From Ruminococcus sp. (GTDB lineage: Bacteria > Bacillota > Clostridia > Oscillospirales > Ruminococcaceae): a DNA stretch of 9,152 nucleotides. Both the position numbers and the translations under genes were made by a program. Location: positions 1 through 9,152 of the forward strand of contig JAILFF010000243.1 of assembly GCA_024697705.1 (NCBI GenBank), given 5' to 3'. Of this stretch, positions 5,321 through 9,152 are shown in pieces (positions within the stretch are counted from its first letter, which is position 1; each line of letters starts with the position of its first letter). Below the pieces are notes generated by a model, which did not search any database, was not told the DNA's origin, and saw nothing but the letters and a program-made list of their open reading frames with translations.

Positions 5321-8300
5321 ATGAAAAGGCATAAGAAAGTGCTGGCTGCATTTATGGCGCTGAGCTGCCTGACAACAGCTTTCCCGCAGTTTACAGCTCC
5401 TGCCTACGCACAGGAAGTTGTTTATGACAGCTTCGAGCTCAACTATGACGGCTGGCACGGCACAGACACCTCGATCGAGCTTACCGCTGACGATAACGGC
5501 GGCTTCGGCGCTTCGAGAGGTATGAAGGTCACCGGTCGTGCTTCATCGAATGACGGCGCCGCTTCCTCAAAGGGATTATATCTCTTCGGCGGCGTTAAGT
5601 ATAATTATTCGATGAAGGTATTCAGCGAAAAGGATACCACCTTCAAGCTCACATTGAAGTATATTGATGAAAAGACCGCAGAAGAGACCATAGTGACTCT
5701 TGCCGAAAAGAAGGTCAAGGGAGGCGAGTGGACAGAGCTTTCAGCAGACTGCAAGGCTCCTGCCGACACATACGAGTACGAGCTTACGCTTACGAACGAT
5801 CTGACCGATGATTTTCTTTTTGACGAAGTCAAGGTAACTTCCGAAGAGTCGTCAGCGATCGCACACGCGGCTTCCTCAAGCCAGGGTCTTAAAGACGAGT
5901 TTGCGAACTACTTCCGTGTAGGCAACATCTTTAACGGCGGAACTATCAGTAATTCGGGTATTCAGGGCATTATACTGAAAGATCATAACGCCGTTGAGTG
6001 CGAAAACGAGACCAAGCCTTACGCTACCATCGTGCAGAACGGTTCGACCGACAGCAACGTTAAGGTAACGCTCAACAGCTGTGCCGCTATTCTCGATTTC
6101 TGCGCTAAGCATGATATCGCGTTCCGCGGTCATACCTTCGTATGGCACAGCCAGACTCCCGAATGGTTCTTCAAGCAGGGCTTCAATAACAACAACGGAT
6201 ATGTAAATTCCTCTACTATGGATCAGCGTATGGAGAGCTACATCAAGAATATGTTCAATGCCTACGCTACGCAGTATCCGACGGTAAACCTTTACGCTTA
6301 CGATGTATGTAACGAAGTTATTTATGACGGAACTGCCAAAAACGGCGGTCTCAGACCTACTAATAATACCGAAGGACGCGACGGCTCTTCCGCATGGGTA
6401 AGGGTTTACGGCGACAACTCTTTCGTTGAAAAGGCATTCACCTACGCAAGAAAATACGCTCCCAAAGGCTGCAGGCTTTTCTACAACGATTATAACGAGT
6501 TCGCAGGCGATAAGAAAGAGTGCATAAAGAATACTATCCTTATCCCGCTCCATAATAAGGGACTTCTTGACGGTATGGGTATGCAGTCTCATTTGGATTG
6601 CTGCACCGGTCAGTGGGACTGGGGCAACACCTCTTCCTACCTTGCCGCAATGGACGATTATCTGAGCCTCGGCATCGACGTTCAGGTAACAGAGCTTGAT
6701 ATCTCCCGCGACGGCGGAAAGTACACCGATCAGCAGCAGGCTGAAAAGTACAAGGCTATCTTCAAGCACTGTGTAGACGTAAACTCGAGCGGCAAGTACA
6801 AGGGTAGGGTTACTCTTGTTCAGGTATGGGGACCAAACGACAATAACTCCTGGGTAGGCAAGAACAATGCCGGTCAGCCCAACTATCCGCTTCTCTACGA
6901 CGGAAACAATCAGCCCAAGACTGCGTACAACTATATCACTTCGATCGTCTCCAACGATCACTGGGGCGACGGCTCGAAATACAACGACGGCGGCAGCGGC
7001 GGCAGCACCGGCGGCGAAGTCAAGCCCAATGATTTCGGTTGGTACTTCAATTACGGATTTGAGAGCGGTGTAGACGTTTTCTCGGGAAGAGGCTCTGCTA
7101 AGATAGCTTCAAGCTCCTCTGAAAGCTTCGTAGGAAGCCACTCGCTCTATGTATCGAACAGAGAGAGCGCCTGGAACGGTGCCAGCATGAAGCTTGATTC
7201 GAGCGTATTCAAGCCCGGCAGCGAGTACAGCTTTAGTGCTATCGTAAAATATACGGACGGTCCCGAGACCGATAAGTTCCATTTCACTCTCCAGTATGAT
7301 GATTCCACCGGTACTACCAACTATACCAAGATCGACACCAAGACCGTCGTAAGAGACAACTGGGTACAGCTTGCAAACATGAACTACAAGCTCCCCTCAG
7401 ACGCGTCGAATATGCAGATCTACGTTGAGACCGACGACTCCACCACCTCGTTCTACCTTGATGAAGTTATCGGTGCGGTTGCGGGCACAGGCATTCTCGG
7501 ACCCGAGCCCGTAAAGGAGCCGATGGACGTAACGGGCGACGTTGACGCCGACGGCGCTATCACTATCATGGACGCTGTTCTTGCCAAGAGAGGCATCACT
7601 CAGGGCTTCGAGAGCAAGAGAGCCGAGAAGTCGGCAGACGTTGATAAGAGCGGCACCGTTGACAACGACGACGTTGATCTTATCAGACAGTACGTTCTTA
7701 AGCTTATAACCTCGTTCCCGAAGGCTGCGGCTAAGATTGACGTAGCGGCTATGGAAGCCAAGTTCCGGAACGTTAAGGCAGGCATAAGCTATAAGTATGA
7801 CGGCGAGAACAATCCGCTTTCAACTGTACGCTTCGGCGCCGACCCGGGCTGGATGGTTTACGACGGCAGACTTTATATCTACACGACCAACGACGCTTTT
7901 GAGACCAGAAGCGACGGTCAGTATCAGGAGAACACCTATAACTCCGGTACGATCAACTGCATCTCCACGGCGGATATGGTAAACTGGACAGACCACGGCG
8001 CTATTCCGATAGCTGCACGCAACGGCAGAACTCAGAACGGCTGCTGCTCGTGGGCAAGTGCTGCATGGGCTCCCGACGCCTGCTGGAAGATGATCAACGG
8101 CAAGCCCAAGTTCTTCCTGTACTTCGCAAACAGCGGCGGCGGTATCGGCGTTGTAACCGCTGACAGCCCGACAGGTCCCTGGACCGATCCGCTGGGTCAT
8201 GCACTCCTTTCGCACAATTCGCCCAACTGCTCGACAGTTGAGTGGATGTTCGACCCCGGCGTATACTACGATGAGACTACCGATGAAGCTTACCTGTTCT

Positions 8301-9152
8301 TCGGCGGCGGACGCAAGAACGGCGTTCCTGCGGCTACTCCCGGCACCGGTCGTGTCGTTAAGCTTGGCAAGGATATGATCTCTCTTGCAAGCGATCCTGT
8401 TCAGATGAACATTCCTTACCTCTTTGAAGACTCCAGCGTTATCAAGGTCGGCGACACCTGGTATTATTCCTACTGCTCCAACTGGGACGTAGGCAACCAG
8501 ACGATCAACGGCGTAAACTTCGGAAGCGCTGACATTCTTTACATGACTTCCAAGACTCCTCTCGATGCCAACTCCTGGACTCTCGCAGGCAACGTATTCA
8601 AGAACACCGGTTCGCAGAGAATAGACAACGGCGGCAACAACCACCACTCCATCATCTACTTCAAGGGCAAGTATTATGTTGCTTACCACAGCCGTCAGTA
8701 TGCTATCCGCAAGGTAAAGGCTGAGGGCATCAGGATCTACAACAGCAAGGGTGAACTGACAGCAGACGGTAACTATCGTTCCACTCAGATCAACGAATGC
8801 ACGTTCAGCAACGGCAAGTTCTCTTGCAGCGGCGACATGAAGGGCGTTTCTCAGATCGAATCCCTTAACCCCTACACCACCGTTCAGGCGGAAACGATGT
8901 CCAACCAGTCCGACGACGTAGTTGTAAACGGACTCAGAGACACCACCGTTTCCATGAAGTCGGGCAGCTGGATCAAGGTCAGCGGCGTAAACTTCAGCAA
9001 GGGCGTTGATACCATCACCATCAAGGGTAAGGGCAACGGCACTGTTATCAAGGTTTGCACCGGCAGCACCAACGGCACCGTTATCGGTTATGTTGAGCTT
9101 GACGGTACTATGAGTGAGCAGACAGTTTCTGCTATAAGCTCCGTAAGCGGAC
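5321..9152 (+). CDS. Bifunctional cellulosomal xylanase: CBM22-GH10-CBM22-dockerin-GH43-CBM6, 3'-truncated
   Basis: The frame is open from ATG 5321 to the window end: 1277 codons, no stop. A signal peptide (cleavage probably after AYA, residue 30) is followed by CBM22 (about 33-173), then GH10 endo-xylanase (about 190-545) with ENETKP, HTFVWH (H271-H276), acid/base E332 (YDVCNEVI) and nucleophile E458 (VTELDIS). After a Gly/Ser linker come CBM22 (about 572-724; ESAWNG, NYTKID, IYVET) and a dockerin (about 737-798) with two canonical calcium loops (from D740 and D773). GH43 (about 828-1175) has D841 (ADPGWM), D978 (MFDPGV) and E1036 (FEDSS) as base, pKa modulator and acid. A CBM6 starts near 1181 and is cut by the window. 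GH10 cleaves the xylan backbone. GH43 is probably an arabinofuranosidase/arabinoxylan arabinofuranohydrolase or xylosidase: its residue spacing and trailing CBM6 resemble Bacillus XynD-type enzymes, but specificity is inferred. The protein is secreted and scaffoldin-bound. Control is probably through the divergent regulator. Confidence 0.95.
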   Translation, partial: MKRHKKVLAAFMALSCLTTAFPQFTAPAYAQEVVYDSFELNYDGWHGTDTSIELTADDNGGFGASRGMKVTGRASSNDGAASSKGLYLFGGVKYNYSMKVFSEKDTTFKLTLKYIDEKTAEETIVTLAEKKVKGGEWTELSADCKAPADTYEYELTLTNDLTDDFLFDEVKVTSEESSAIAHAASSSQGLKDEFANYFRVGNIFNGGTISNSGIQGIILKDHNAVECENETKPYATIVQNGSTDSNVKVTLNSCAAILDFCAKHDIAFRGHTFVWHSQTPEWFFKQGFNNNNGYVNSSTMDQRMESYIKNMFNAYATQYPTVNLYAYDVCNEVIYDGTAKNGGLRPTNNTEGRDGSSAWVRVYGDNSFVEKAFTYARKYAPKGCRLFYNDYNEFAGDKKECIKNTILIPLHNKGLLDGMGMQSHLDCCTGQWDWGNTSSYLAAMDDYLSLGIDVQVTELDISRDGGKYTDQQQAEKYKAIFKHCVDVNSSGKYKGRVTLVQVWGPNDNNSWVGKNNAGQPNYPLLYDGNNQPKTAYNYITSIVSNDHWGDGSKYNDGGSGGSTGGEVKPNDFGWYFNYGFESGVDVFSGRGSAKIASSSSESFVGSHSLYVSNRESAWNGASMKLDSSVFKPGSEYSFSAIVKYTDGPETDKFHFTLQYDDSTGTTNYTKIDTKTVVRDNWVQLANMNYKLPSDASNMQIYVETDDSTTSFYLDEVIGAVAGTGILGPEPVKEPMDVTGDVDADGAITIMDAVLAKRGITQGFESKRAEKSADVDKSGTVDNDDVDLIRQYVLKLITSFPKAAAKIDVAAMEAKFRNVKAGISYKYDGENNPLSTVRFGADPGWMVYDGRLYIYTTNDAFETRSDGQYQENTYNSGTINCISTADMVNWTDHGAIPIAARNGRTQNGCCSWASAAWAPDACWKMINGKPKFFLYFANSGGGIGVVTADSPTGPWTDPLGHALLSHNSPNCSTVEWMFDPGVYYDETTDEAYLFFGGGRKNGVPAATPGTGRVVKLGKDMISLASDPVQMNIPYLFEDSSVIKVGDTWYYSYCSNWDVGNQTINGVNFGSADILYMTSKTPLDANSWTLAGNVFKNTGSQRIDNGGNNHHSIIYFKGKYYVAYHSRQYAIRKVKAEGIRIYNSKGELTADGNYRSTQINECTFSNGKFSCSGDMKGVSQIESLNPYTTVQAETMSNQSDDVVVNGLRDTTVSMKSGSWIKVSGVNFSKGVDTITIKGKGNGTVIKVCTGSTNGTVIGYVELDGTMSEQTVSAISSVSG

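Noticed and set aside
5307..5324. Five-codon leader peptide (MISLL) whose stop overlaps the xylanase ATG
   Set aside because: Its ATG lies inside the extended Shine-Dalgarno sequence and it has no RBS, so the overlap is most likely chance.
5876..6961. Long open frame on the minus strand opposite the GH10 region
   Set aside because: It is antisense to a clear GH10 domain, shows no recognisable domain, and arises from the codon bias of the real gene.
6990..7020. GGC-rich short repeat resembling a microsatellite
   Set aside because: It encodes the Gly/Ser linker between the GH10 and CBM22 modules; this is normal for multimodular hydrolases.
7820..8689. Long open frame on the minus strand opposite the GH43 region
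   Set aside because: It is antisense to a clear GH43 domain with intact catalytic residues and has no convincing RBS or domain of its own.
1..9152. CRISPR array, tRNA, rRNA, insertion sequence or phage genes
   Set aside because: No regularly spaced repeats, RNA gene signatures, transposase-like frames or terminal inverted repeats were seen.

Overview
The window looks like a cellulosome-associated hemicellulase locus from a fibre-degrading Ruminococcus (Oscillospiraceae/Clostridia). It encodes three secreted multimodular proteins. Each carries a family-22 carbohydrate-binding module (CBM22) joined directly to a dockerin, and the dockerins resemble those of the R. flavefaciens / R. champanellensis / R. 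albus group. Moderately GC-rich genes, AT-rich intergenic DNA, sigma-A-type promoters and strong Shine-Dalgarno sites also fit a low-to-mid-GC Firmicute. The species cannot be fixed from sequence reading alone.

Layout from left to right. (1) Positions 1-768 (+): the 3' end of a secreted enzyme gene, coding the last residues of a CBM6-like module, a CBM22 and a C-terminal dockerin. The catalytic part lies upstream of the window. (2) Positions 769-935: a 167-bp gap with two short hairpins. (3) Positions 936-2579 (+): a complete signal peptide-CBM22-dockerin-CE1 esterase, probably a feruloyl or acetyl-xylan esterase. (4) Positions 2630-2661: a terminator shared by converging genes. (5) Positions 2692-4974 (-): a 760-residue cytosolic regulator with a LacI-type sugar-sensor domain, a degenerate GGDEF-like segment and a C-terminal AraC DNA-binding domain. 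(6) Positions 4975-5320: a 346-bp divergent control region. (7) Position 5321 to the window end (+): a very large open gene with the order signal peptide-CBM22-GH10 xylanase-CBM22-dockerin-GH43-CBM6, still open at 9152.

Together the enzymes suit arabinoxylan breakdown: GH10 cuts the xylan backbone, GH43 removes arabinose or xylose, the CE1 esterase removes ester-linked side groups, and the CBM22/CBM6 modules hold the complex on xylan. The dockerins would place all three proteins on scaffoldin cohesins. The regulator resembles E. coli XylR in logic (sugar-binding domain plus AraC HTH) and plausibly senses a xylan breakdown product.

The most interesting non-coding signals are in the divergent region. 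They are a 20-bp-period direct repeat lying between the two predicted promoters, overlapping inverted repeats across the xylanase -10 box and start point, and a 58-nt leader upstream of the regulator that can fold as a three-way junction. All three are visible directly in the sequence; their functions are inference.
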